Below are positions 1 to 8,209 of a stretch of DNA of 64,000 nucleotides, piece by piece (the stretch's first letter is position 1; each line of letters starts with the position of its first letter). Origin of the DNA: WRGT01 sp942493035 (lineage in GTDB: Bacteria; Spirochaetota; UBA4802; UBA5550); assembly GCA_942493035.1 (NCBI GenBank), contig OW818666.1, forward strand, positions 1,178,001 through 1,242,000, written 5' to 3'. The translations under genes were made by a program, and so were the position numbers. The notes below the pieces were generated by a model. It was given only the letters and a program-made list of their open reading frames with translations, had not been told where the DNA came from and did no database searches.

Positions 1-150
1 ATGAGTTATATCAATATTACGGAATTCGATAATGCTCATGAGAAACAGGATAAATCCCTGCAATGCCAACATCTTTATGTACTCTTCTATCCTGCTTACC
101 GCGGAGATTATAAGCATTGTGATGCAGAAAAAGATTATCAGTATCTCCAT
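1..150 (-). CDS. hyfE: Hydrogenase-4 component E-like (NuoK-like) membrane subunit, partial
   Basis: Only the first 50 codons lie in the window; the gene runs off its left edge. It starts with ATG at 150, directly abutting the TAA stop of the preceding hyfC-like gene, with a GGAGGGAG ribosome site inside the end of that gene. The fragment has a hydrophobic N-terminal helix, then a charged turn (SRIEEYIK) and a second hydrophobic helix containing LALQG. That pattern is typical of HyfE/NuoK-type subunits, which are small proton-channel proteins of group 4 membrane hydrogenases. Position right after hyfB and hyfC supports this. The plus-strand open frame over the same bases has no ribosome site and is a shadow. 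Confidence 0.75.
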   Translation of the reverse strand, partial: MEILIIFFCITMLIISAVSRIEEYIKMLALQGFILFLMSIIEFRNIDITH

Positions 151-1074
151 TTAACGTCTCCCTCCATAGTAATAAAGAAGAATAATGAACATCACCATTA
201 GTGCCATTCCGATGACAGTGAATATAAAATCAGGAACCCGTACCAGCCGGAAACGGGCGGTCAGTGTTTCAATAGTTCCGATTGTAATTGCTGATGCGGT
301 GAATCCGGCTGAATAGTATGCTGAATGCATCAGCGGGTCCGCGCTGTATGGAATTATGAAGTTTATTATCAGGCTTGATAGTATAAGCATCTTCATGGCA
401 GCACCGTATTGTATAATTGCAAGTGAAGGGCCGGAGTTGTCAAGAACCATGACTTCATGTATCATTGTCAGTTCAAGGTGTGTATTCGGGTCGTCAATGG
501 GGATACGGCTCCCTTCAACGAGTAATATTATAAGAAGTATTATAACTGTAAGTACAACAATCAGAAGGCTCAGTTCTGAACCGGCATGGTAGAGTCCGAA
601 TATTCTTTCGAATGAGTTAATCTCTCCGAATATCGAAATCGATCCGAGAATGATAAAGAAAGCCGGTTCCGGTATACTTGTAAAGAAAGCCTCCCGGGCT
701 GCGCCCATCCCTTCGAAACTGCTTCCGGTGTCCAGTGCACCGATTATACTGAAAAATTTTCCCAGTGCCAGAGTGTATGCAAAAAGAATAAAACTCCCTT
801 CGAAACTTATTACCGATATGTGATCAATAACCGGAAGCAGAAGTCCTGCGAATATTACTGTTGAGAGATAAACTACTGGAGCAAAAAAGAATACCCATGA
901 TGTAGTGATGCTTATTACTTCACCTTTTTTCATAAGTTTTATAAAATCGTAGTAGGGCTGAAGTATCGATGCACCCTTTCTCCCGCCCCAGAATGCTTTA
1001 GTTTTATTTATAATTCCTATGAATAGAAATGGAAGTACAAGTATTATTAGGATATTTATTATAATTATTTCCAT
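151..1074 (-). CDS. hyfC: Hydrogenase-4 component C / HycD-EchB family (NuoH-like) membrane subunit
   Basis: Integral membrane protein of 307 residues with about eight hydrophobic segments. It belongs to the NuoH/HycD/HyfC family, which anchors the hydrogenase catalytic arm in the membrane at the junction to the ion-translocating subunits. The diagnostic stretch near residue 190, EGSRIPIDDP followed by HLELTMIHE, is the acidic loop conserved in HycD/EchB proteins. The ATG start lies one base after the TGA of the hyfB-like gene, so the two are translationally coupled. No catalytic large or small subunit is visible; those would lie beyond the left edge. Hyf, Hyc and Ech types cannot be separated from this gene alone. 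Confidence 0.9.
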   Translation of the reverse strand: MEIIIINILIILVLPFLFIGIINKTKAFWGGRKGASILQPYYDFIKLMKKGEVISITTSWVFFFAPVVYLSTVIFAGLLLPVIDHISVISFEGSFILFAYTLALGKFFSIIGALDTGSSFEGMGAAREAFFTSIPEPAFFIILGSISIFGEINSFERIFGLYHAGSELSLLIVVLTVIILLIILLVEGSRIPIDDPNTHLELTMIHEVMVLDNSGPSLAIIQYGAAMKMLILSSLIINFIIPYSADPLMHSAYYSAGFTASAITIGTIETLTARFRLVRVPDFIFTVIGMALMVMFIILLYYYGGRR

Positions 1075-1075
1075 A

Positions 1076-3049
1076 TCATTTAACTCCTATAATCCAGATA
1101 AAAGTTATAACGATAAAAATAATAACATAGATAACATACTGCTGTGCTGTACGGCTCTGAATAATCGAGACAGCATCAAAGAACCGCTCTATCCATTTTT
1201 TAATAACATGTGTAATAATAATATCGGTTATATCAACATCGGATGTTTTAATTCCGGATTTCTTCGGGAAGATCCCCTCCGGTGCCGAGAGTTCTTTTAT
1301 GTTAATCAGAACAGGCTTCGTAACATTTACAGTATCTGCGGAGTATGATGATGCGGTGTACTGCATTCGCGACGTGCCCCCCTGATATCCGCAATCCCAT
1401 GTTTTAAAATATTCGACTTTTTCACGTTTAAAAATTACAACCCGAATCAGTGTTATTGTAATCAGTATTCCACAGAATATAATCATTGCCAGAGAAAGAT
1501 CTGAGGCGAGAGAGACAGCTCTGACGAATTCAACTTCTCCATCCCCCTTGACAAGAAGTGCTGTTATACCTGAAGTATATCCGATTACTTTCTGAGGAAG
1601 AAGACCGGAAAGAACAATCAGCACTGCAATAAAAATCATGGGGATGACCATACTTTTAGTTTCGTGATAGTGATCAATATCTGTACCCCGTGATGAACCG
1701 AGGAAGATAACTCCCGCTGATTTTGTAAATGCTATAACAGCAACCGCACCGATAAGAGCCAGCAGCGAAAATCCGGCAATCATGGTAACATACAGTACCG
1801 GTGAAGTCTTTATCCCGCTGATCATAGAGTAGTAAATAAAAAATTCACTGATAAAACCGTTCAGCGGCGGCAGTCCGGAAATAGCAACTGCTGCCATTAT
1901 AAAAATCGATCCTGTGTATGGGAGCTTTTTTATAATACCCCCCATGGTCTCCATGTTTCTTGAATGTGTATTGATGTAGACACTCCCCGCAGCAAGAAAA
2001 AGGAGAGTCTTGAAAAGCGAATGATTTATTATATGCAGCACTGCTCCTGTAAATCCGAGTACAGCCATATATTTATTTTCAAAGGCAAGACCAAGAATTC
2101 CTGCTGAAATTGCCATGCCGATTATACCGATGTTTTCTATACTTGAATAAGCAAGCTGTCTCTTCATATCGCGGTCATTCATTGCATAGAGGATACCGAA
2201 TATTGCAGTGTATGCCGATATTGCCAGAAGTATAAAACCTGTTGTCTTTGATGGATTATCTATGAGAGTAAGAATACGGAGTATACCGTAAATTCCTGTC
2301 TTTATCATAAGACCTGACATTATTGCAGAGACATGAGACGGAGCCGCAGGGTGAGCCTTCGGCAGCCATGAATGAAAAGGGAAGAAACCGGCCTTGGTTC
2401 CAAAACCTATAAATGAGATGAAAAAAAGAAGTTCCGCGATCCCCTTTCCGGAATTCAGAACTGATCTGAATTCATCGAATGTGTTCCCTCCGGAGTAAAA
2501 TGAAAGATAAGCAAAAGATCCTATAATGAAAACAACTCCAACATGCATAGCTATAAGATAATTTATTGAGGCGGAATATACATCCTCTTTTTCATTTTCA
2601 AAAGATACAAGAAAGAATGATGACAGCGACATTATCTCCCACAGGACAAGGAAGACCAGTGCGTTCGTAACTGTTACAACAAGCATCATAGACGCCACCA
2701 GAAGTGAGAGCGAAATATAATGCAGTCTCTCTTTTTTACCGTTATTGTAATGCTTCATGTATCCGCCTGAGTAGATTGACACAGGCAGATAAACTGCTGA
2801 AAATATAAATACAAATAGAGCTGATAACGAATCCATTACAAACCGTGTTTCGCCAAATGGGAAGTTCATAAGAAATGTGATTTCGGATCTGCCGTGTCCG
2901 GAGAGAGATGAAAATGCCGCATAACCTGTAAGGATAGTTCCCGGAACAGAAAAAATTACTGAAACTATAGATTTAAAACGGAAGTTTACAATTTCAGAGA
3001 GAACTCCTCCTGCTATAAAAAGAGCAATCCCTGCGAAAAAGAGTTCCAT
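1076..3049 (-). CDS. hyfB: Hydrogenase-4 component B-like proton antiporter subunit (NuoL/M/N family)
   Basis: A 657-residue polytopic protein of the Mrp antiporter/NuoLMN superfamily, with roughly fourteen to sixteen membrane helices. Family hallmarks include the conserved Glu in a helix (LVLWEIMSLSSF), PFHSWLPKAHPAAPSHVSA and the Lys-bearing helix after MKRQLAYSSIENIG. The C-terminal soluble stretch with TWDCGYQGG and TASSYSADTV is characteristic of HyfB/HycC rather than NuoL. The subunit would pump protons or sodium ions as H2 is made or used. It starts with ATG at 3049, four bases after the stop of the HTH-EIIA gene, and is followed by hyfC and hyfE, so this is one operon. Confidence 0.9.
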   Translation of the reverse strand: MELFFAGIALFIAGGVLSEIVNFRFKSIVSVIFSVPGTILTGYAAFSSLSGHGRSEITFLMNFPFGETRFVMDSLSALFVFIFSAVYLPVSIYSGGYMKHYNNGKKERLHYISLSLLVASMMLVVTVTNALVFLVLWEIMSLSSFFLVSFENEKEDVYSASINYLIAMHVGVVFIIGSFAYLSFYSGGNTFDEFRSVLNSGKGIAELLFFISFIGFGTKAGFFPFHSWLPKAHPAAPSHVSAIMSGLMIKTGIYGILRILTLIDNPSKTTGFILLAISAYTAIFGILYAMNDRDMKRQLAYSSIENIGIIGMAISAGILGLAFENKYMAVLGFTGAVLHIINHSLFKTLLFLAAGSVYINTHSRNMETMGGIIKKLPYTGSIFIMAAVAISGLPPLNGFISEFFIYYSMISGIKTSPVLYVTMIAGFSLLALIGAVAVIAFTKSAGVIFLGSSRGTDIDHYHETKSMVIPMIFIAVLIVLSGLLPQKVIGYTSGITALLVKGDGEVEFVRAVSLASDLSLAMIIFCGILITITLIRVVIFKREKVEYFKTWDCGYQGGTSRMQYTASSYSADTVNVTKPVLINIKELSAPEGIFPKKSGIKTSDVDITDIIITHVIKKWIERFFDAVSIIQSRTAQQYVIYVIIFIVITFIWIIGVK

Positions 3050-3053
3050 AACG

Positions 3054-3740
3054 TTACCCCTTGATCCATTCTAAATCTTTTCTTTTCAGATATTCTGTAA
3101 TCGAATGCTTATCTCCTCTGCTTTTTAAAAGATTCATGAACTCTTCGTTCTGGCATAGAAAAGATATTTTTGATAACATTTCAAGATGCCTTTTCGGATT
3201 TGCGCTTAGAACTATAAATAGTGTATGTACATTTTTCCCGTCAAGCGCGCCGTAATCTATTTCATTGTTTAAAAAACAGATGGAGAGGCTCTCATTTTCA
3301 ACATCAGTTATTATGGGATTTCTCGGGTGAGGAATTGCAATCCCTTTCCCCAGAGCTGTTGGCATCATGCTTTCACGATCCAGCAGAGATTCCAGAAGGA
3401 GACTGCGGTGTACACCTTCGGGAATGTTCATCCGGTTGACGCAGTTATTAATGATTTCACTTACGCTGTTCCCTTCAATCCCGTAGAATATTCCTCCGTT
3501 TTCAAGGAAGCCGGTAAGGCTTACATGAAGCTTTCCCGCGCTCAGTTCGATGATTCGCTCAGATACATTCAGATTATCTTTAAGTTTATTATTGATAATC
3601 CATTCATTAATCTCGGATTCGCTGAAGCGGTACTGTCCGCCGATTTTATAAGATGGAATTTTACCCTGTTCGACCCATGTTTTAACAGTTTTTTCCGGAA
3701 GCTGCAGCAGTTCTACAAGGTCTTTTAGTTTAAGATTCAA
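3054..3740 (-). CDS. HTH-EIIA(PTS) fusion regulator heading the hydrogenase operon
   Basis: A 228-residue protein in two parts. Residues 1-52 form an excisionase/MerR-like winged HTH (KTVKTWVEQGKIPSYKIGGQ). Residues about 65-220 form a PTS EIIA type-2 (mannitol/PtsN) domain carrying the phospho-acceptor motif GIAIPHPR with His138. No EIIB or EIIC domain or gene is nearby, so this is probably a phosphorylation-controlled regulator rather than a sugar transporter. The start appears to be TTG at 3740, preceded by a strong GGAGG; no ATG or GTG fits. It lies four bases upstream of hyfB, which implies it is co-transcribed with, and may regulate, the hydrogenase genes. That control role is inference. 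Confidence 0.8.
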   Translation of the reverse strand: MNLKLKDLVELLQLPEKTVKTWVEQGKIPSYKIGGQYRFSESEINEWIINNKLKDNLNVSERIIELSAGKLHVSLTGFLENGGIFYGIEGNSVSEIINNCVNRMNIPEGVHRSLLLESLLDRESMMPTALGKGIAIPHPRNPIITDVENESLSICFLNNEIDYGALDGKNVHTLFIVLSANPKRHLEMLSKISFLCQNEEFMNLLKSRGDKHSITEYLKRKDLEWIKG

Positions 3741-4079
3741 ATGTGATCCTCCGGGATAGAGTCATTTATATCTTCGGCACAATTATGAATTATCATGAAA
3801 AATTGATATGTCAAGAAAGTTTATGTAAAAACGAAGTTTGTTTTATCAGTTTCTTATCGGGGTCAGAGCCCTTAGAACAAAGCATGAAAATATTTTCCGT
3901 GAAAAGCCCGCATTAGCTCTTTATGAAGAAGCAAAACAATCTTTTTACATCTCTATCTTTGTATTATTATTGACTTTTTGGTAAAAATAGAAAAAAATAA
4001 TATTTTAAAAAAAATGAAAAATCTTCGGGTAATTTTTCCCGTTTTTTTCTACTAATCTATATAGTCCGATGGTAAACCA
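3741..4079. other. Divergent intergenic region, possible attenuator before the ECF sigma gene
   Basis: This stretch of 339 bases separates the hydrogenase operon (minus) from the ECF sigma gene (plus) and must hold promoters for both. I see no convincing sigma-70 boxes. At 4026-4049 a short CGGG/CCCG inverted repeat is followed by seven Ts, which resembles a weak terminator or attenuator just upstream of the sigma factor start. No small gene is apparent. Confidence 0.35.
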
Positions 4080-4619
4080 GTGAAACTGAAAGATAAGCTT
4101 TCTGATCCCGGAACTGACCGGTTTGTCGAAAATTATGATTCATTCTATTCAATAATCTTTAATTCTATTTATTCGAAAACGGGCAATTTTCACGATTCAG
4201 AGGATATCTGCCAGGAGGTTTTTATACGTTTCTACGATAAGCTCGATGAAGTGGAAACTCCACGTAAATGGCTATTCGGATGTCTCAGACTTGTGGTATT
4301 TGATTACTACAAAATGAAGCAGAAAAAAAATGTCGATGTAGATGAACTCTTTGATGATGTCGGCATGGGGTATGTAAATGGTTTCAGGGATTCGAGAATG
4401 ATGATCAAAGATGTTATCGATGAAATCTGCAATGAAAGCGGGGACCGCGATGCTTCACTTTTTGAACTGATTGCAGTCTATAATTATTCATTTGTTCAGG
4501 CGAGTAAACATCTCAATCTGAACTATAAACAGGCACGATACAGATACAATGTTTTTGCAGAGAGAGTTCTTGGTAAGCTCAAAGATAAGGGTATAAATAA
4601 TTTAGAGGATCTGCTGTGA
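4080..4619 (+). CDS. ECF-type RNA polymerase sigma factor
   Basis: A 179-residue extracytoplasmic-function sigma factor. Residues about 20-90 form region 2, with the typical DSEDICQEVFIRFYDKLDE core-binding helix followed by PRKWLFGCLRLVVFDYYK. The C-terminal part (VQASKHLNLNYKQARYRYNVF) fits a region 4 HTH but is divergent. The start is GTG at 4080 with a poor ribosome site; an upstream ATG at 4070 runs straight into TGA, so it cannot be used. The gene overlaps the next one by four bases (GTGA). That next gene encodes a membrane FecR-domain protein, the standard arrangement for an ECF sigma factor and its anti-sigma partner. Confidence 0.85.
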   Translation: MKLKDKLSDPGTDRFVENYDSFYSIIFNSIYSKTGNFHDSEDICQEVFIRFYDKLDEVETPRKWLFGCLRLVVFDYYKMKQKKNVDVDELFDDVGMGYVNGFRDSRMMIKDVIDEICNESGDRDASLFELIAVYNYSFVQASKHLNLNYKQARYRYNVFAERVLGKLKDKGINNLEDLL

Positions 4620-5746
4620 GAGATATTGATATTTTAAATGAGCTTCTCAAGAAGTATGATCTGATGCTTCCGGTATTGCCTCGCGAGCAGCGGAAAATAT
4701 ACCGTTCAAAAAGAAAAACTCTTGCTGTAATTCTTGGAAAAAATGAAAAAAGTTCCCTGATGCTGAGTGCGGCAGTACGGTTTTATTATCTGATGAGAAG
4801 CATGGGATTACATGCGACTCTTGCATCAGGCGCTAGAACAGCGGTATTTGCCTCGGTTATTGTTGTTATGCTTGTCGCCGGCGGATCAGTTATAGTATTA
4901 CAGAATTATATTTATAATCAGGGAATAATTGCCGTTAATAGCATTGATAACAAAGGTTTTATTTCCGCATCAATTGATTTGAAAATTATACGCTCCGGCG
5001 CAGAGCTGGCATCTATTAAAACTGCAGATCCGTTAATCGAGGGAGATGAGATTATTACAGGCGATTCATCGACCCTTTTTCAGTTCAGTAACGGTGCTTT
5101 AGTTAAAGTTTTAAAGAAAAGTTCCGTTAAAGCGGTAAGTCTCGGTTCTCATTTAATATTGGATTTAAAACAGGGTACTATTATTACCCGGATTCCTGTA
5201 ATTGCAGCAGGTTCAGGTTATAGCATACACACGAATGACAGTATAATTTCTGTTAAGGGAACAGAGTTCGGAGTAACACACGAAAACGGTAAAACAGGTG
5301 TATTTGTAACTGATGGTACAGTATCTGTTAAACATCTCACTTCTGGTGCTGAGTATGATGTTGCTGCAGGTAATTCCACCGTGGTGAATGGAGATGGAAT
5401 AATTTCAACACTTGATTCATCTCAGTTAGTTATTATGAAGGGATTTTCCGATCTGGAATATGTAGAGTCTCTAAGTACAAAGAGTCCTGAAGAAATTAAA
5501 TCACTTCAGGATAAATTAAAAGCATCTGATGATAACGCAAGTACCAGAGAGAAGCAGTCAAAAAGACTTACTCTCGAAGAGCTTCAGACTAAATATGGTA
5601 AACTTGACGAGGTTATGCTTTATAACGGCAGAAAGTACACCGGTGTAATTATTTCACGGGGGAGTATATATAAAATTCTGACACCGGCAGGAGTTGTTTC
5701 AGTTCCTGCCGCGGAAGTAAAAGGATCAAAAATAATTCAGGAATAG
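4616..5746 (+). CDS. Membrane FecR-domain protein, probable anti-sigma factor
   Basis: A 376-residue protein with a cytoplasmic N-terminus of about 75 residues, one membrane helix (around residues 80-102) and an extracytoplasmic FecR domain (about 115-260, with the IHTNDSIISVKGTEFGVTHE signature). A charged region follows, then a terminal domain of about 45 residues. FecR-type proteins hold ECF sigma factors at the membrane and release them on a signal. The GTG start overlaps the sigma gene stop, indicating coupled translation. The last 45 residues (MLYNGRKYTGVIISRG...ILTPAGVV) closely match the end of the following lipoprotein gene, so the two are paralogues. The signal sensed is unknown. 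Confidence 0.8.
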   Translation: MRDIDILNELLKKYDLMLPVLPREQRKIYRSKRKTLAVILGKNEKSSLMLSAAVRFYYLMRSMGLHATLASGARTAVFASVIVVMLVAGGSVIVLQNYIYNQGIIAVNSIDNKGFISASIDLKIIRSGAELASIKTADPLIEGDEIITGDSSTLFQFSNGALVKVLKKSSVKAVSLGSHLILDLKQGTIITRIPVIAAGSGYSIHTNDSIISVKGTEFGVTHENGKTGVFVTDGTVSVKHLTSGAEYDVAAGNSTVVNGDGIISTLDSSQLVIMKGFSDLEYVESLSTKSPEEIKSLQDKLKASDDNASTREKQSKRLTLEELQTKYGKLDEVMLYNGRKYTGVIISRGSIYKILTPAGVVSVPAAEVKGSKIIQE

Positions 5747-5756
5747 AAATTTTTTT

Positions 5757-5874
5757 TAGTAGTTATTCCTGATCATAATTTTTTAGTGTAAAAAAATTTA
5801 TATATCCCCGCCGCCCTCGGCGGTGGGGATAATAGAGCTTTTTAGACTTTATAAAAGTTAAGGAATAAATACTG
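5757..5874 (+). repeat. Family A palindromic MITE-like element, copy 1
   Basis: This element of about 118 bp lies between the two FecR genes. It has the family layout: left end resembling CAGTAGTTATTC, a GC-rich central hairpin (TATCCCCGCCG... arms, one mismatch here), the tract ATAATAGAGCTTTTT, and right end AAGGAATAAATACTG. Flanks AATTTTTTT and AATTTTTAA match at 7 of 9 positions, suggesting an eroded target duplication. The hairpin could lower transcription between the two fecR genes. Confidence 0.8.
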
Positions 5875-5905
5875 AATTTTTAAATAATATTTGAAGAGGT
5901 TAAAA

Positions 5906-6808
5906 ATGAAGTTTAATACGGGAAAAGTTTATGCATCAATCTTGTCAATAATGTTTGTATCTCTACTATCAGTTTCCTGCGGGAAGGATAAATCAGCCTC
6001 AGCATTTATTTCTTTCTATTCAGGCACAGCAACAATTCAGACTGCTAATGCGCAACCCCGTCCGGTAAATGTTCAGGATATGGTAAAGGATGGTGATGTA
6101 ATTGAAACAGGCGATAAATCCTCCATTATAGTTCAGGTAGGAGATGAGCTTCTTGTCAGATTCGAAGCTAACACAAAGGTTGTGGTTACTTCTATAACTG
6201 ATATCGCAAAGAGAGAGATAAATCTTGAAAAAGGTAAAGTACTATCAAGTGTATCCAAACTTAAAAAAGGGAGTGAGTATTCAGTCAAAACTCCTACCGC
6301 TGTTGCTTCTGTCAGAGGTACGGAATTTCTTACAGATTTTGCAGACGGGAAGACAATTGTTGCAGTCGGAAAAGGTTCTGTCAGTGTTGTTAAAACTGAA
6401 ACTAAAGAGGAAAAGCTTGTCGATCCGGGAAACAGTGTAGTAGTAGCAGAAAAAGTGGAAATGAGGGTGATCAATCAGCTCGAAACGCTTGAACTTAAAA
6501 AGCTTGAATCAATTCCTGTTATTAAAGATTTAGAAAAAATGACTCCGGAAGATCTTAATAAAAAATTTGAAGAGACAATTAAGACCGATGAAGAGTTAAA
6601 CAAAGAGATTCAGAAATTAGCTGATAGTGCCGGAATGTCCTTTGAAGATATGAAAACTAAATTTCAGCGTATAGACGTTATTACCATGTATAACGGCAGA
6701 GTGATAAAGGGTGTAATTATTACACGGGGAACTTATCTTAAAATATTAACTCCTGGCGGTGTTGTTACAGTTCAGGCAAAAGATGTTCAGAGAACAGGGG
6801 TTCTGTAA
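5906..6808 (+). CDS. FecR-domain lipoprotein
   Basis: A 300-residue predicted lipoprotein. It has a hydrophobic signal ending in the lipobox LSVSC, then a FecR domain (KTPTAVASVRGTEFLTDF signature), a charged helical region rich in Glu and Lys (about residues 195-255) and a C-terminal 40-residue domain shared with the membrane FecR protein upstream. ATG at 5906 is chosen because a GAAGAGG ribosome site sits six bases before it; the frame opens earlier with TTG at 5891. As a lipidated, presumably periplasmic paralogue of the anti-sigma factor it could be the sensor partner or the signal ligand, but that is inference. Family A copy 1 separates it from the upstream gene. Confidence 0.8.
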   Translation: MKFNTGKVYASILSIMFVSLLSVSCGKDKSASAFISFYSGTATIQTANAQPRPVNVQDMVKDGDVIETGDKSSIIVQVGDELLVRFEANTKVVVTSITDIAKREINLEKGKVLSSVSKLKKGSEYSVKTPTAVASVRGTEFLTDFADGKTIVAVGKGSVSVVKTETKEEKLVDPGNSVVVAEKVEMRVINQLETLELKKLESIPVIKDLEKMTPEDLNKKFEETIKTDEELNKEIQKLADSAGMSFEDMKTKFQRIDVITMYNGRVIKGVIITRGTYLKILTPGGVVTVQAKDVQRTGVL

Positions 6809-6822
6809 AACAGGCTTAATAA

Positions 6823-6853
6823 AGGATGGGTGTTATTCTTTAGCACCCATCCT
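6823..6853. terminator. Bidirectional hairpin terminator between convergent genes
   Basis: A ten-pair inverted repeat (AGGATGGGTG ... CACCCATCCT) lies between the FecR lipoprotein stop and the convergent CmpB-HD gene. The stop codon of the latter falls in the loop, so its last codons form one arm of the hairpin. Confidence 0.6.
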
Positions 6854-8044
6854 GTTCTGTAATCGTACCTTCTGCTTTTTAGCAAATTCATCAATAAACT
6901 CCTTCGACGAAACATACTTATCCGCAAAAGTAACAACAAAAGATTCCTGATATTTCGGCGGAACAAAAGTAAGAGGCCACATATGTTTTACTATAATATC
7001 TTTTTCTATGTCATTAAGTTCAAAGTGTTTTAGAGAATTTTCAAGAGCAATTTTCGGATGTTCAAGTCCGTGATACTTCTCTTTTGCAAGTTCCGGTTCG
7101 GAATGATTTCTCCAGTCGTAAAGAAAAAAGTCGTGCAGCAGACCGCCCCGTGCAGCAGACCTGTAGTCAAGATTAAGCAGTTTACATATTCTGTAAGAAA
7201 CATACGATACAACTTTAGCATGTTCGTAAATAGAAGAGTTATGATGAAAGAAATTCTGAAGCTGCAGAAACTCGCTATGGCTGAGTATATCTGATACAAT
7301 ATCGGTGTATTCCTGTTCCGCAGGTTTCCTTTCATTTAAGATAGATTCCACGGTGTCTGTGAGTTTACCTTTCATATTGTTTACTTTTGCTTTTATATTT
7401 TCGCTAAGATTGATGTTCAGATATTCGTTAAGATGCGGGAATGCCTCTAGTATCCTTTTAAACGACGAGATAATCCTCTGAGATTCAATACTGCTTAGAG
7501 TGGAATACTTATCATAAAGAAGTGCAAGATCCTTCCTGAACCTGTTCAGAGATGCCACTGAATACATTGAATCTGTAATGAAATAAGCCGCGATTCCTGC
7601 GGATAATATTGTAGAATAACTCAAGCTGATTCTGTTAACCTGTGATGAAATAATCGGATGAAGAAGGTGTGAAACTCCTATTGCCAGGATTCCCCATGCA
7701 AGTGAAAATACCAGACTCACTTTTCCTTTGATATTAAACTTTGAATCTGAATAATCCCAAAGTTTAAGGTTGAACAGCTGCTCAAAAAATTCACCTGTAA
7801 AGTATTCAATAATAGATAGTACAATTACATAAATGATGAACTGTCCGGCTATATGAACCGTAGAAATATAATTCTGTATCAGTATTATGAAAAGGGCACC
7901 GATGCCGTATACCGGAACAAATGGTCCGAAAAGGAATCCGGGATTAATAATCTTTCTCATTGTAAATGATCTGTAAATAACTTCAATAATCCAACCGGTA
8001 AAAGAGTATATTGCAAAAAAAATAATCAGTAATACAAAGTTCAT
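6833..8044 (-). CDS. CmpB-type membrane domain fused to an HD phosphohydrolase domain
   Basis: A 403-residue protein. The N-terminal 170 residues carry about five membrane helices with the start typical of the 'putative ABC-transporter type IV' (CmpB, DUF1113) family: FTGWIIEVIYRS followed by NPGFLFGPFVPVYGIGA. A helical linker comes next. Residues about 265-390 form an HD domain with His in SSIYEHAKVVSYVSYRI, the LLHDFFLYD pair and a late ADKYV. The HD part should bind metal and may cleave a phosphoester or nucleotide; its substrate is unknown. Similar fusions are known to me from Firmicutes. It ends inside the shared terminator and begins at ATG 8044. Confidence 0.75.
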   Translation of the reverse strand: MNFVLLIIFFAIYSFTGWIIEVIYRSFTMRKIINPGFLFGPFVPVYGIGALFIILIQNYISTVHIAGQFIIYVIVLSIIEYFTGEFFEQLFNLKLWDYSDSKFNIKGKVSLVFSLAWGILAIGVSHLLHPIISSQVNRISLSYSTILSAGIAAYFITDSMYSVASLNRFRKDLALLYDKYSTLSSIESQRIISSFKRILEAFPHLNEYLNINLSENIKAKVNNMKGKLTDTVESILNERKPAEQEYTDIVSDILSHSEFLQLQNFFHHNSSIYEHAKVVSYVSYRICKLLNLDYRSAARGGLLHDFFLYDWRNHSEPELAKEKYHGLEHPKIALENSLKHFELNDIEKDIIVKHMWPLTFVPPKYQESFVVTFADKYVSSKEFIDEFAKKQKVRLQNRMGAKE

Positions 8045-8100
8045 TTCACACCGCAGCCAGTTATAGTTTATAATAGTTTGAGATCAGAGATAAAAAAAAT

Positions 8101-8140
8101 AATAAATCCCAACTACCTTCCGGAACGGGGATAATAGAGA
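8101..8140. repeat. Decayed family A remnant
   Basis: The stretch ATCCCAACTACCTTCCGGAACGGGGATAATAGAGA-like sequence keeps only the core hairpin and the GGGGATAATAGAG tract of family A, with many substitutions and no clear ends. It is probably an old, decayed copy in the gap between the CmpB-HD gene and the large acidic protein gene. Confidence 0.4.
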
Positions 8141-8209
8141 TTGATTATTTGAAAAGTAGTATAAATCATAATAATTGTAAAAAAAAAATAGAAAAGGTTA
8201 CTGTAAAAA

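Noticed and set aside
1..201. Plus-strand open frame at the left edge
   Set aside because: It overlaps the minus-strand hyfE fragment and hyfC end, lacks a ribosome site and has no recognisable composition; the minus strand gives a clear NuoK-like protein.
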